NCBI RefSeq assembly: GCF_000518765.1
Contig: NZ_KI912490.1
Span: 571,700 to 635,699 of the forward strand
Direction: 5' to 3'
DNA from: Ruminococcus flavefaciens ATCC 19208
GTDB taxonomy: Bacteria; Bacillota; Clostridia; Oscillospirales; Ruminococcaceae
DNA: 64,000 nucleotides
Shown: positions 10,301-22,781 of the stretch, piece after piece
Numbering within the stretch: position 1 is the first letter of the stretch
Layout: every line of letters starts with the position of its first letter
Made by a program: the position numbers and the translations under genes
The notes under the pieces: model-generated
The model's input: only the letters and a program-made list of their open reading frames with translations
The model's database searches: none
Told to the model about the DNA's origin: nothing

Positions 10301-10739
10301 TGTTGACAAGGCAGGGGAGTATACTCTCCGTATCTACTATGTATCGGGCGAGAGAAGAAGCCTCAGCGTAGATGTAAACGGCACAAACGCAGGCAGACTG
10401 GACGGACTTTATGCAAACAAGAACGACTGGTCGGGTATTGCGGCTGTTGATACCAAGGTCACTCTGAAAGCAGGCAATAACACTGTCAAGCTTTACAACG
10501 CCAGCGGCAATGGTCCGTCTATCGACCGTATCTCAGTGGCTATACCATTTGAAGAGGTAGTCGGCGACATTAATCAGGACGGAGCTTTCAATGTGGCTGA
10601 CCTTGTGCTCATGCAGAAATATCTGCTTGGAGCAGCTTCATTCAATAAGCAGCAGTTTGCTGCGGCTGATCTGAATAGGGACGAGATAATAGATATCTAT
10701 GACCTTATAAAGTTCCGTAAAAATCTCATTTCAAAATGA
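7371..10739 (+). CDS. GH97 alpha-glycosidase with N-terminal LamG-like module, CBM and dockerin
   Basis: A 1122-residue secreted enzyme. After a signal peptide comes a concanavalin/LamG-like module (about 45-275), a GH97 N-terminal beta-sandwich (about 290-555, including YSMPYGKHSKIRDNYKEISF), the GH97 barrel (about 560-850, starting WIRPGKTAWSWWSSGG) and the GH97 C-domain. A CBM6/35-like module (about 929-1056) and a dockerin (from about 1062, GDINQDGAFNVADLVLMQKY) follow. Asp686 in GVKVDYYESD sits where retaining GH97 members, including alpha-galactosidases, have their nucleophile; inverting alpha-glucosidases use two Glu instead. I therefore favour a retaining alpha-galactosidase-like activity, as inference. 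The dockerin is of the same type as in GH30 (36466-39063) and differs from that of PL9/GH26/GH2. Confidence 0.9.
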   Translation: MRKNLIQKTISTAAALCVLIQPSVQIIPRTTAANTAISYSNAVIANKGSAAGDAVIKGSSAAVVYDSTLRSDVLDLHGDSFGSGWLQLPAMFGNGCENGFSFSLKYKLDSGAENYTRLFQFSPVPFGAGAAPSYSSPDISIDLKDKKSFRTSIFVGKGTTTENDDKHRAIFDVQSAPDSGKWHELTAVYSKNKAEFYIDGKLQSISDADTLTDTMNSLFSEGVLPSYIYNSIGHSVYSDNDIKACVDDVALYGYALTPQQAVALPNDPLYLYTFEEDTITEGEAVPEQENATARDGTVLTSIPEYETVSPDGTLVTKFWKDSKGSYYYSVRKQSHGTWGTVIEPSKLGLVTTTEDLSSGFSQTAPAAATVEHDETYSMPYGKHSKIRDNYKEISFPLKKGSSTLTVYFRVYDDGMGFRYALDHGATIKEETSQVIFPSQSKFWGNWPNATYEWDMVELPRDRANETNATYSCPYTGVINDKYWVTVTEASVFNEDNPYCAGSLQFIGNYHSLRFKGGVKVSGITMSSAFHTPWRAVVIGDSLDQMSSSDLVLNLNPPSVIEDTSWIRPGKTAWSWWSSGGDSPVEYHTQKDYIDFAADNGWDFVCLDFGWALWDDSEDKVKELCEYGAERGIGIYLWYGVNNKGHSGYKDSKGNPAYPYYSLLDEATIVREFKRIRGLGVSGVKVDYYESDTQETMKQMNLCAKIAAENHLMVLFHGCTIPRGESRTYPNIVSYEAVNGTEYYKWFDAPALANRVSYTFTRNVAGSADFTPTGIPIYGIKATAGFALADVVTIESGIQHFAHSVYTYQGNKALPFLNDVPVAWDDMKVLDGYPMQFNVTARRSGSDWYVGASTLSARKVTVKLSELIDDDGTYTAYLFGDNKDGSELEFRVIRDVTKDSVIEEQLLANGGFAMKITKSGMKLTTPYSNFKFYEAEKANISGNARITSGKDGKYSSGSAYVGYIGGGANNAVTFENVNVDKAGEYTLRIYYVSGERRSLSVDVNGTNAGRLDGLYANKNDWSGIAAVDTKVTLKAGNNTVKLYNASGNGPSIDRISVAIPFEEVVGDINQDGAFNVADLVLMQKYLLGAASFNKQQFAAADLNRDEIIDIYDLIKFRKNLISK

Positions 10740-10772
10740 GACAAAAGTTTTAGAAATATAATGTAATTTATT

Positions 10773-10812
10773 GCGGAAAGCTCTCCTATGAAAGCTTTCC
10801 GCGATGTTTTTT
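10773..10812 (+). terminator. Intrinsic terminator of the GH97 gene
   Basis: Perfect 10-bp arms GCGGAAAGCT and AGCTTTCCGC, followed by GATGTTTTTTC. Confidence 0.85.
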
Positions 10813-10901
10813 CAATAATAAAAATAAATACTTCTGTATCATTGTGTCAGCTGCTTATGACAGCATTTTTTATAACATATGAATATTTTTGCTGTAAGAT
10901 A

Positions 10902-10930
10902 TTGATATTTTCCGATATTTATGTTATAAT
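10902..10930 (+). promoter_or_regulatory. Promoter of the LacI-like/GGDEF gene
   Basis: TTGATA (10902-10907) and TATAAT (10925-10930) with a 17-base spacer. The start codon is 57 bases further on. Confidence 0.65.
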
Positions 10931-10986
10931 AAAGTATTACAAATCTCAGTTTAATATTCAACTTATTTACAAAAAGGGGTGCAATA

Positions 10987-12906
10987 ATGGATAGACCAAT
11001 AGAAATTGGTGTTATCGTCGCGGGGATCGACGAAGAATACCAGAATGCTGTTTTAGACGGGATCAAAAAATGTGCTAAGAGATACAGAGCTAATATCTCG
11101 TGCTTCTGTTCATTTAGCGGTGTACTTGCCAGCCGAAAGTTCGACATCGGCGAATACAATATCTTCAATCTCATAAATTACGATAAATTCGATGGAATGA
11201 TACTTCTTACCAATACTATCAGTGACCCTATCGAAAAAGAAAAAATAACCTCAAAGGTAAAAAAATCGGGACTTCCCGTAACAGTCCTCGACTGCGACAC
11301 ATATCCCGAATTCATAAACATAAGTATAGACAATTACAAGGCTATGCGTTCACTTGTGGATCATATCCTTGAAGAGCATAAGGTCACTCTTGTAAACTAC
11401 ATTTCGGGGCCGCTTGCCAACCCTGAGGCTTCTGCAAGACTTAATGCATTCTATGACTCTATGGACGCTCATTCAATACCCGTAGATAATGACCGTGTTT
11501 ATCTGGGAGAATTCAGAGCGGCTGACGGCAAAAAAGGTGTAGATCAGTTCATAAGCTCTGGAATGCCCCGTCCGCAGGCTATAATATGCGCCAATGACGC
11601 AATGGCGCTTGCTGCAATAGAGGAGCTTAACAATTTCGGATATAATGTTCCCGATGATGTCATAGTAACAGGCTTTGACAATACCTATAATGCTCAGCAT
11701 CACGTGCCCGCACTTACCACCGTATCACGCCCTCTTGAAGAAGCAGGATATAAAGCCTGCGAAATACTTATAAAGATCGCAAACGGCGAAGAGTATGACA
11801 ATAATACGTCTCTTGATGCAGTTCCTGTGTTCAATGAAAGCTGCGGCTGTAAAAATCCTGAAAATACCGATTCAATAGAATTTAAAACTTCTTATTATAA
11901 GCTGCTCAATAAATGCAAAAGGGACATTTCGCTCCTGAACCGCATGACTACCGAGCTTGCCGAAAAAGACGAGCTTGATGATAATCTTCGCACGATCACC
12001 TTCTTTATACGCGATATAAAATGCGAAAGATTCTGTATCTGCCTCTGTTCAAACTGGGACGCAACCGCATCAGGAAATGCCTCAAATGATAAATCCAATA
12101 CTATCCAGACTAAGGGCTATACTACAAAAATGAGTGCCCCTCTGATATTTGATAATGGTACAAATATTCCTGTCAAGGAATTTCCAAGCTCGGATATGCA
12201 GCCTGTTCCATTAAAGAACGGCGGTAATATAAGCTTCTTTATGCCGCTTCATTTCCGCGAGCACTGTCTCGGATACTATATCTTTGTGAACAGCAGCTTC
12301 CCTACAAAGAGTCTGCTATGTCACTCGCTTTTGCTGAACATCAGCAACTCAATTGAAAATGTCAGAAAACTGATACATATGAACGGCATGATAGATGAGC
12401 TCGACCGCCTTTACGTTATCGACCCGCTCTGCAATATCTACAATAGAAACGGTTTTATCAGAGAAGCTGACAAAATGGTAAAGAACTGTCTTGAGACAAA
12501 ACAGAAGCTCCTTATTGCCTTCATAGATATGGATGGTCTGAAGATAATAAACGATAATTTCGGACATAAAGAGGGCGACTTTGCTCTCCGACAGTTTGCA
12601 AACGTTGTAAACGAATGCTGCCGCGGCAGCAGGATATGCGCACGTTTCGGCGGTGATGAATTCATTATCTTCGGCGAAAATGCCTATGAAGAGGATATTG
12701 ACGCTCTTGAAAGTGTTTTTCATGTTCAGCTGAAAAAAATGAACCGACTTATCAATAAGCCCTATGAGCTTGATGCAAGTATAGGTACTATAGTTACCGA
12801 GGTAAATGCCGATACCACACTCTTCAATCTTATAACACAAGCTGATGAGATAATGTATGAGGAGAAAAAACGCAAACGTACTTCTCGCTACCTCAGACAC
12901 GACTGA
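10987..12906 (+). CDS. Diguanylate cyclase with LacI/GalR-type sugar-binding sensor domain
   Basis: A 639-residue soluble protein. Residues about 1-290 form a complete LacI/GalR-type periplasmic-binding fold: an opening like EIGVIVAGIDEEYQNAVLDG, then PRPQAIICANDAMALAAIEEL, VIVTGFDNT and ALTTVSRPLEEAG. There is no DNA-binding helix-turn-helix. A middle region (about 295-455) may be GAF-like. The C-terminal GGDEF domain (about 470-635) keeps ARFGGDEFIIF and the upstream FIDMDGLKIINDNFGHKEGD, so cyclase activity is expected. No signal peptide or membrane segment is seen, so it should sense a cytoplasmic ligand, perhaps a sugar released by the neighbouring glycosidases (inference). GGGG(T)G-type ribosome-binding site precedes the ATG. 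Confidence 0.9.
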   Translation: MDRPIEIGVIVAGIDEEYQNAVLDGIKKCAKRYRANISCFCSFSGVLASRKFDIGEYNIFNLINYDKFDGMILLTNTISDPIEKEKITSKVKKSGLPVTVLDCDTYPEFINISIDNYKAMRSLVDHILEEHKVTLVNYISGPLANPEASARLNAFYDSMDAHSIPVDNDRVYLGEFRAADGKKGVDQFISSGMPRPQAIICANDAMALAAIEELNNFGYNVPDDVIVTGFDNTYNAQHHVPALTTVSRPLEEAGYKACEILIKIANGEEYDNNTSLDAVPVFNESCGCKNPENTDSIEFKTSYYKLLNKCKRDISLLNRMTTELAEKDELDDNLRTITFFIRDIKCERFCICLCSNWDATASGNASNDKSNTIQTKGYTTKMSAPLIFDNGTNIPVKEFPSSDMQPVPLKNGGNISFFMPLHFREHCLGYYIFVNSSFPTKSLLCHSLLLNISNSIENVRKLIHMNGMIDELDRLYVIDPLCNIYNRNGFIREADKMVKNCLETKQKLLIAFIDMDGLKIINDNFGHKEGDFALRQFANVVNECCRGSRICARFGGDEFIIFGENAYEEDIDALESVFHVQLKKMNRLINKPYELDASIGTIVTEVNADTTLFNLITQADEIMYEEKKRKRTSRYLRHD

Positions 12907-12908
12907 TA

Positions 12909-12945
12909 TTATAACAAAACGCCTCGATTATACATCGGGGCGTAT
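12909..12945. terminator. Terminator between the GGDEF and cls genes
   Basis: Arms CGCCTCGAT and ATCGGGGCG (one wobble) with a T-rich run on the minus strand. It lies between convergent stop codons and best fits the end of cls. Confidence 0.7.
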
Positions 12946-12949
12946 ATTA

Positions 12950-14482
12950 TCAAAGCAGCGGAGCGAACATATTGAGTACAGCTCCTGCTATTTTTTTTGA
13001 AACCGATCGTTTTTCACAGTCCTCAATAGTTATTAGCTGCGAAAGCTCGGCTGTTTTATTGAAATCACGCACTATCTCTTTTATAACGGAGCATTCGTAA
13101 AGCACACTTCCGCATTCAAAATGCAGATAAAAGCTCCTGTAATCGAAATTGATTGTTCCCACAAGTGCGGTCTTGCCGTCTGCAACACAGGTCTTTGCGT
13201 GGATAAATCCGGGAGTGTATTCGTATATCTTTACTCCCATTGCCGTGAGCTGAGCGTAGTTGTTCCACGCTATCATGTGGACATACCACTTGTCAGGGAT
13301 ATGCGGAGTAATTATCCTTACATCGACTCCCTTTTTTGCGGCAAAACCGAGAGCATTCGTCATCTCCTCATCAAGTATCAGATAGGGTGTGGTAATGCAG
13401 ACGTATTCACGGGCATTATTTATAAGTTCAAGGTATACACGCTTTCCCACAGGTTCTTCATCAAGGGGAGAGTCGGAAAAGGGCTGTACAAAGCCGTCAT
13501 TTTCAAGCATTGAAAGATACTGGGGCTGCTTCGGTCTGAATCTGATGATCTCGCTGTTTTCAGCCTTTTCCCAGAGCTGAAGAAACATGACCGTATAATT
13601 CCACACAGCCTGTCCGCGTATCATTACTGCCGTATCCTTCCAGTGACCGAAACGTTCCCTGCGGTTGATATATTCGTCTGCAAGATTAGTACCGCCGTTA
13701 AAGGCTGTATGACCGTCAATAATCACGATTTTTCTGTGGTCGCGGTTGTTCTGTACAGATGATATCATAGGACGGAACGGATTGAATACCTTGCACTTTA
13801 TCCCATTCTCAGCAAGCTTGCGGAACGGCTTGACGGAGTTCATCATACCTGTGCCTATGCCGTCATACATCAGCCTTATGTCTACTCCATCAGCTGCTTT
13901 TTTTATGAGAAGCTTTGAAATAGTATCGAACATATAACCTTCGGTGATTATAAAAAATTCAAGGAAGATAAAATGCTTTGCGGAATCTATTTCCTCTAAA
14001 AGCTTTTCAAACTGGATCTCGCCCAGCGGGAAATATTCCGTATTAAGATTTCTGTAAACAGGATACATACCGTGTTCCGCAACATATCTTGCAAGATTCA
14101 GTGCATCGGGACACATGGCAGACAGCTCATTCATTACATCATTATCCTGCACAAGAAGCGTTCTTGTCTGCTTCTGATTCCGCATATCAAGAGATTTCGG
14201 AAACTGCTGTGAAAGCTTCAGGAAAAGATAGGATATGCCGCCCATGAGCGGGAAAGCACTGATAATTACTATCCATGTGAAACGGTACGCTATAGGTTCA
14301 TTCTTGTTTGTGATGTATATAGCAAGGATTATATCAAGGATAATAAGAATGAAGTATACAAAGTAAAAACGTGTTCCGAGACTTGCTACAGCCAGCATAA
14401 GAAAAGCTATCTGAAGCAGGAGAAGAATAACGAATGCAGCGTTTGTACTGAGGACACTGCTGAGAAGCTTTTTTATCTTCAT
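12950..14482 (-). CDS. cls: Cardiolipin synthase (phospholipase D superfamily)
   Basis: A 510-residue membrane enzyme that joins phosphatidylglycerol molecules into cardiolipin. The N-terminus has membrane segments (about 12-65), followed by the PLD nuclease-like domain with two HKD motifs: HRKIVIIDGHTAFNGGTN and HAKTCVADGKTALVGTINFD. Both carry the His, Lys and Asp needed for catalysis. The second is followed by DYRSF, usual in Cls. Length is normal. GGAGG precedes the ATG. It is monocistronic and divergent from the thioesterase gene. Confidence 0.95.
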   Translation of the reverse strand: MKIKKLLSSVLSTNAAFVILLLLQIAFLMLAVASLGTRFYFVYFILIILDIILAIYITNKNEPIAYRFTWIVIISAFPLMGGISYLFLKLSQQFPKSLDMRNQKQTRTLLVQDNDVMNELSAMCPDALNLARYVAEHGMYPVYRNLNTEYFPLGEIQFEKLLEEIDSAKHFIFLEFFIITEGYMFDTISKLLIKKAADGVDIRLMYDGIGTGMMNSVKPFRKLAENGIKCKVFNPFRPMISSVQNNRDHRKIVIIDGHTAFNGGTNLADEYINRRERFGHWKDTAVMIRGQAVWNYTVMFLQLWEKAENSEIIRFRPKQPQYLSMLENDGFVQPFSDSPLDEEPVGKRVYLELINNAREYVCITTPYLILDEEMTNALGFAAKKGVDVRIITPHIPDKWYVHMIAWNNYAQLTAMGVKIYEYTPGFIHAKTCVADGKTALVGTINFDYRSFYLHFECGSVLYECSVIKEIVRDFNKTAELSQLITIEDCEKRSVSKKIAGAVLNMFAPLL

Positions 14483-14597
14483 TTTCCACCTCCTGATGAT
14501 GATATAATAATTATAGCATAAATGCTAAGAAATAGCAACGACCGCGGCAGAATAGTTCACGATTTTCTGTCATAAAAAATATGAAAGGACGATATGC

Positions 14598-15032
14598 ATG
14601 AATAATATCAGACCATATGAAAGAAATGTTTATTACTATGAAACAGATAAAATGGGGATAATGCACCATTCAAACTACATAAGGATATTCGAGGAGACAA
14701 GAATACATTTCCTTAACGAAGCAGGAATGCCCTTTGAACAGATAGAAGCGCAGGGGATATTAATGCCCGTGCTCTCTGTGGAGTGCAGATACAAGCGTCC
14801 ACTTGTTTTTGATGAACCATTTGCAGTATACCCAAAAATCATAAAGTTTAACGGTACGACCCTGTATCTTGAATATAAACTCATAAGCCGAAAAACAGGT
14901 GAAATATGCGTCGAGGGCAGTTCATCACACTGCTTTACCGATCTTGATATGAAACCTCTCAGGACTAAAAACAAATATCCTGATATATATAAAGTATTCA
15001 ACGATTATGTCGGCTATGAAATAAAAGAATGA
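14598..15032 (+). CDS. YbgC/4HBT-family acyl-CoA thioesterase
   Basis: A 144-residue hot-dog-fold protein. The family motif is seen in YYYETDKMGIMHHSNYIRIFEETR: the Asp is the usual catalytic acid and the long helix follows. RCVY-type strands later (VECRYKRPLVFDEPFAVYP) fit the rest of the fold. It should hydrolyse acyl-CoA thioesters in the cytosol. AAAGGA upstream supports the start, and a strong terminator follows, so it stands alone. Acyl specificity is not predictable. Confidence 0.88.
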   Translation: MNNIRPYERNVYYYETDKMGIMHHSNYIRIFEETRIHFLNEAGMPFEQIEAQGILMPVLSVECRYKRPLVFDEPFAVYPKIIKFNGTTLYLEYKLISRKTGEICVEGSSSHCFTDLDMKPLRTKNKYPDIYKVFNDYVGYEIKE

Positions 15033-15035
15033 TAA

Positions 15036-15066
15036 CAAAAAAGCTCCCTTCACAGGAGCTTTTTTA
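15036..15066 (+). terminator. Intrinsic terminator of the thioesterase gene
   Basis: Arms AAAAGCTCC and GGAGCTTTT around a short loop, ending in a T tract. Confidence 0.85.
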
Positions 15067-15109
15067 TGTTAGAGTTTGTATAGTCAGTACTGACTGATTT
15101 TAACAGAGG

Positions 15110-16537
15110 TCAAGAGATCTCTTCGATCCTTACATTTGAAATATATACTGTAGCAGTTGAACCTCTGTGGCCGAGATTGTATTCAAGTCGTCCCTTTGGA
15201 TCGTCCTTTTCCTTCATCTCGAATTCATAGGTAAATGTCTGCTTTTCTGGAGTTACAGTAAGCTTTGTGTCCTCGAAATATCTTATCCAGCCTGCCTCGG
15301 GAGCAGATACACATGTGATGATCTCTCTTTCCTCATCTGCATATGCATCAAAGGTAAGCTTGTACTTCTTGCCCTTTATCATCGGGATATCAGGCTGTAC
15401 CAGCTGTACCGAGTAATCCTCTGTACCTTCCTTTTCGGAAGTGATAACGATCATATTGTCCTTTATCTCAGCTGCACCCTCACCGCCGTTGAAGAGCAGG
15501 AACTTCCAGTTTACATCATCAGTGAGATCCTCTGCCTCTGAGAAATCTCCGTTGTAGATGTAGTTGCCGTCTTCCAGCGGTTCACGGTAAGACTTTTCGG
15601 GCTTCTTAACGTTTGTATCGTATTCGGGCTTCTGATAAACTCTTACATAGTCTATCTCGAACTCTGCATTGTCAAAGTTTGTAGTCTCGTCAGGATTTCC
15701 GGGCCATGTTCCGCCTACTGCCAGGTTCATCTGAACGAAGAATGGCTGATCGAAAGGTGCAGGATACGGCTTTTCGTCCTCGCCCTGAACAGCCGTGAAC
15801 CAGTCGTTTACTGTATTGTAAAGGTTTCCGTCGATATACCAGCGTATCTCACCCGGCTCCCACTCTACAGAGAATTCATGGAAGCTGTCAGCATAGGTCT
15901 GACCTGTAAGGTTCCATGTGCCCTGCTTTTCGCCGTGAGGTTCGCCGTAATGGAGAGTACCGTATGCAGTGCTTACGTTGTTTCCGAGTACTTCCATAAT
16001 GTCGATCTCGCCGCATTTAGGCCACTGTCCGTAGTAGCTCTCGTCCTTTGGCATCATCCATATAGCAGGCCATAAGCCCTGTCCTTCGGGGACTTTAGCA
16101 CTTACAACTACTTTACCGTAAGTAAAATCTGTCTTGTTCTGACCTGTTACCTTGCCTGAGGTATAGTAGTCCTTTCCGTCCTTTTCAGATTTGATAGCCT
16201 TGATTACCAGCTTTCCGTCACGGATAAATACATTATCTGTCGAGGTAGTGTATTCCTGTAACTCTTCGTTAGTCCAGCCGGGTTCATGAGGCTCGTAGTT
16301 CCACTTGCTTTCGTCAAGTGCATCAGCACTGAATTCATCGTTCCAGATAAGATCGTAGCCCTCTATCTCAGGTACGTCAGCCTCATCGGGAGCAGCAGCC
16401 TCTGTAGTTGTCTCGGCAGCAGATGTGGTTTCAGGTGCTTTTGTAGTATCATTGCTTTCGTTTTTATCTCCGCAGCCTGCTGCTGAAACGATCATTGCAA
16501 GAGCTGCGATAAATGATAAAGCCTTGTAATTCTTCAT
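15110..16537 (-). CDS. GH16 beta-glucanase lipoprotein with C-terminal carbohydrate-binding module
   Basis: A 475-residue lipoprotein. The lipobox VSAAGC ends the signal peptide and is followed by a Thr/Ala/Glu-rich linker. The GH16 domain (about 60-310) carries the E-x-D-x-x-E signature GEIDIMEVLG with Glu177 (nucleophile), Asp179 and Glu182 (acid/base). WMMPKD and WEPGEIRWYIDG are typical of laminarinase-like GH16. A CBM4/9-like module (about 325-475) follows. It should cleave beta-1,3- or mixed-linkage beta-glucan at the cell surface. Unlike the other glycosidases here it has no dockerin and is membrane-anchored, which suggests a role outside the cellulosome. AAGGAGG fixes the start. Confidence 0.92.
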   Translation of the reverse strand: MKNYKALSFIAALAMIVSAAGCGDKNESNDTTKAPETTSAAETTTEAAAPDEADVPEIEGYDLIWNDEFSADALDESKWNYEPHEPGWTNEELQEYTTSTDNVFIRDGKLVIKAIKSEKDGKDYYTSGKVTGQNKTDFTYGKVVVSAKVPEGQGLWPAIWMMPKDESYYGQWPKCGEIDIMEVLGNNVSTAYGTLHYGEPHGEKQGTWNLTGQTYADSFHEFSVEWEPGEIRWYIDGNLYNTVNDWFTAVQGEDEKPYPAPFDQPFFVQMNLAVGGTWPGNPDETTNFDNAEFEIDYVRVYQKPEYDTNVKKPEKSYREPLEDGNYIYNGDFSEAEDLTDDVNWKFLLFNGGEGAAEIKDNMIVITSEKEGTEDYSVQLVQPDIPMIKGKKYKLTFDAYADEEREIITCVSAPEAGWIRYFEDTKLTVTPEKQTFTYEFEMKEKDDPKGRLEYNLGHRGSTATVYISNVRIEEIS

Positions 16538-16689
16538 GTTTATTCCTCCTTAAATGAGAGGTTTATTCTCTTATGGCATTATTATAACTTTTTACTGCAA
16601 AAAATTATAGCAAAATACACTGATTTATGGTAAACTGGTGATGTAATAAAATGTGCAGCTCTGTTGCCATATCTCATCATACTGTGAAA

Positions 16690-16735
16690 TAAACCAAGCC
16701 CGAAAGCGTTTCCGAGGTCGCTTCGGGCTTGGTAA
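16690..16735 (-). terminator. Terminator of the GH2 gene
   Basis: Long arms CCAAGCCCGAAAGCG and CGCTTCGGGCTTGG (one bulged base) just beyond the GH2 stop codon. On the minus strand it is followed by a moderately T-rich run. Confidence 0.7.
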
Positions 16736-16758
16736 ATATAGGAGAGGTGATTATTTCG

Positions 16759-21102
<4,344 letters not shown>

Positions 21103-21170
21103 TTATCAAACTGATGATTTATTGTTTTAAATAAATAACATTACAGTGTTGATAACCATTTATTATGTAT

Positions 21171-21199
21171 AATATAGCACAAAAATGAGCAGATTGCAA
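21171..21199 (-). promoter_or_regulatory. Probable promoter of the GH2 gene
   Basis: Minus strand TTGCAA (21199-21194) and TATATT (21176-21171) with a 17-base spacer. This leaves an approximately 120-base AT-rich untranslated leader. Confidence 0.5.
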
Positions 21200-21262
21200 C
21201 TGATTTTTTGAAAAAATAGTGTAAAATATAACGATTTTTGTTATTTTGTATTGCATATTACC

Positions 21263-21294
21263 AAAAAGACCACTCTCATATCATGAGAGTGGTC
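21263..21294 (-). terminator. Terminator of the small alarmone synthetase gene
   Basis: Perfect inverted repeat GACCACTCTCAT / ATGAGAGTGGTC, followed on the minus strand by TTTTT. Confidence 0.85.
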
Positions 21295-21300
21295 AGTATT

Positions 21301-21996
21301 TCAGTCACTTTCTATTATATTTTTGATATCCTGCATACGTGAGTCCCATTCTGCACTTTGATCTGCACATTTTTTCAGCTCGTCCGCAAGGAGATTGAGC
21401 TTGAAGGGCGGGAGATTTTTCTTATATCTCAGCTTGTGTTCGAGACTTGCCCAAAAGTCCATAGCAATAGTTCTCAGCTGTACCTCAGCTCTGACGAGAC
21501 GCTTTTCGTTTTCGAGGAAGATCGGCACTGCTACGATAAGATGCAGGCTTCTGTAGCCGTTTGCCTTGGGATTTTGTATGTAGTCCTTTTTCTCAATAAG
21601 AGTAATATCGTCCTGCTGCAAAAAGCAGTCTGCCAGTCTGTAGATATCCTGCACGAATGAGCATACCACGCGTATACCTGCAATATCGCTGACATTGTTT
21701 TCAATAGCTTCGATATTCCGCGGTATATGCCTTGAAAGCAGCTTTCGGAATATGCTTCCGTAGCTCTTTATTCTCGACTGTATGAACTCTATGGGATTGC
21801 TTTCGCCGTTCAGTGAGAACTGCTCGTTGAGTACGCGGAATTTGGTCTCTATCTCCATTATTGCGCACTTGTAATATGTAAAGAACTGCTGCATGGAAAT
21901 CATATTATTCTCAACGGAACGCAGAAATTCCGCTTCTGACATTTCCTCCTCCGTGAGCTCGTGCAGCCCTCTTGTTATTTCGTTTTTAAGCTCCAT
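21301..21996 (-). CDS. Small alarmone synthetase, RelQ/YjbM type
   Basis: A 231-residue (p)ppGpp synthetase lacking hydrolase and regulatory domains. Key synthetase segments are present: IAGIRVVCSFVQDIYRLAD, DYIQNPKANGYRSLHLIV (the G-loop/Tyr region that stacks guanine) and EVQLRTIAMDFWASLEHK (the ExQxRT catalytic motif). I prefer the ATG at 21996, which has GAGGT nine bases upstream, over the one at 22011. It has its own promoter and terminator, as expected for a stress-induced stand-alone SAS. Members make pppGpp/ppGpp from ATP and GTP/GDP, often as tetramers. Confidence 0.92.
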   Translation of the reverse strand: MELKNEITRGLHELTEEEMSEAEFLRSVENNMISMQQFFTYYKCAIMEIETKFRVLNEQFSLNGESNPIEFIQSRIKSYGSIFRKLLSRHIPRNIEAIENNVSDIAGIRVVCSFVQDIYRLADCFLQQDDITLIEKKDYIQNPKANGYRSLHLIVAVPIFLENEKRLVRAEVQLRTIAMDFWASLEHKLRYKKNLPPFKLNLLADELKKCADQSAEWDSRMQDIKNIIESD

Positions 21997-22031
21997 TGTT
22001 TTACCTCGCATTTTATGTTCGTTATAAGGAT

Positions 22032-22060
22032 ATTATACCATTATTAAATGTAAAGGTCAA
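22032..22060 (-). promoter_or_regulatory. Promoter of the small alarmone synthetase gene
   Basis: Minus strand TTGACC (22060-22055) and TATAAT (22037-22032), spacer 17 bases. Confidence 0.7.
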
Positions 22061-22085
22061 TCGGAGCAGATGCTTTTTCATTTGT

Positions 22086-22115
22086 TTGACACAGAACTGT
22101 CAGCTGTGGTATACT
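22086..22115 (+). promoter_or_regulatory. Promoter of the GyrI-like/PhzF operon with an inverted repeat in the spacer
   Basis: TTGACA (22086-22091) and TATACT (22110-22115) are 18 bases apart. Between them lies CACAG (22090-22094), nine bases, CTGTG (22104-22108), a small dyad placed where a repressor could act. The dyad is short and may be chance. Confidence 0.6.
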
Positions 22116-22144
22116 AATTATACATTACTGAGAGGAGCATAGTC

Positions 22145-22780
22145 ATGGCTTTTGATTACAAAAAGGAATACAGGGAATACTATATGCCGAAGAACAAACC
22201 GCATATAGTTGAGATACCGTCAATGAACTTCATTGCAGTCGGCGGAAAGGGTGATCCCAACGAAGAGGGCGGCGAGTACAAGCAGGCTATAGAGCTGCTG
22301 TACGGTATCGCTTATACTATCAGGATGAGCAAAAAGACCGACCACATTATCGACGGCTATTTCGACTATGTTGTTCCGCCCCTTGAAGGCTTGTGGGAGC
22401 AGGAGGGCAGAGTCGGTATCGATTACAGCCGCAAGAGTGAACTAAAGTGGACAGCTATGATAAGACTTCCTGATTTTGTCACAAAGGCGGACTTTGAATG
22501 GGCGGTGGAGCAGGCTGCAGTGAAGAAAAAAACGGACTTTTCTAAGGTTGAGTTTATGACATATAAAGAGGGGGTCTGTGTTCAGTGTATGCATACGGGC
22601 TCTTATGATGACGAGCCTGCTACAGTCGAAGCAATGGACAGCTATGCTGACGGCATGGGCTATGATATCGACATAGACCACAGCCGCAAGCACCATGAGA
22701 TATATCTTTCAGACCCGAGAAAAACAGCTCCCGAAAAGCTGAAAACAGTTGTACGTCACCCGATAAAGAAGAGGGGATAA
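22145..22780 (+). CDS. GyrI-like small-molecule-binding domain protein
   Basis: A 211-residue soluble protein of the GyrI-like/SOUL-fold group. PSMNFIAVGGKGDPNEEGGEYKQAIELLYGIAYTIRM is the typical start of this domain and is split here only by description. LEGLWEQEG and MHTGSYDDEPATVEAMDSY, the ligand-groove strand and helix, also fit. Such proteins bind or hydrolyse small hydrophobic molecules. It is followed with a single base gap by the PhzF gene, so the two are translationally coupled. A MerR/TipAS regulator lies just downstream. No substrate can be assigned. Confidence 0.85.
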   Translation: MAFDYKKEYREYYMPKNKPHIVEIPSMNFIAVGGKGDPNEEGGEYKQAIELLYGIAYTIRMSKKTDHIIDGYFDYVVPPLEGLWEQEGRVGIDYSRKSELKWTAMIRLPDFVTKADFEWAVEQAAVKKKTDFSKVEFMTYKEGVCVQCMHTGSYDDEPATVEAMDSYADGMGYDIDIDHSRKHHEIYLSDPRKTAPEKLKTVVRHPIKKRG

Positions 22781-22781
22781 A

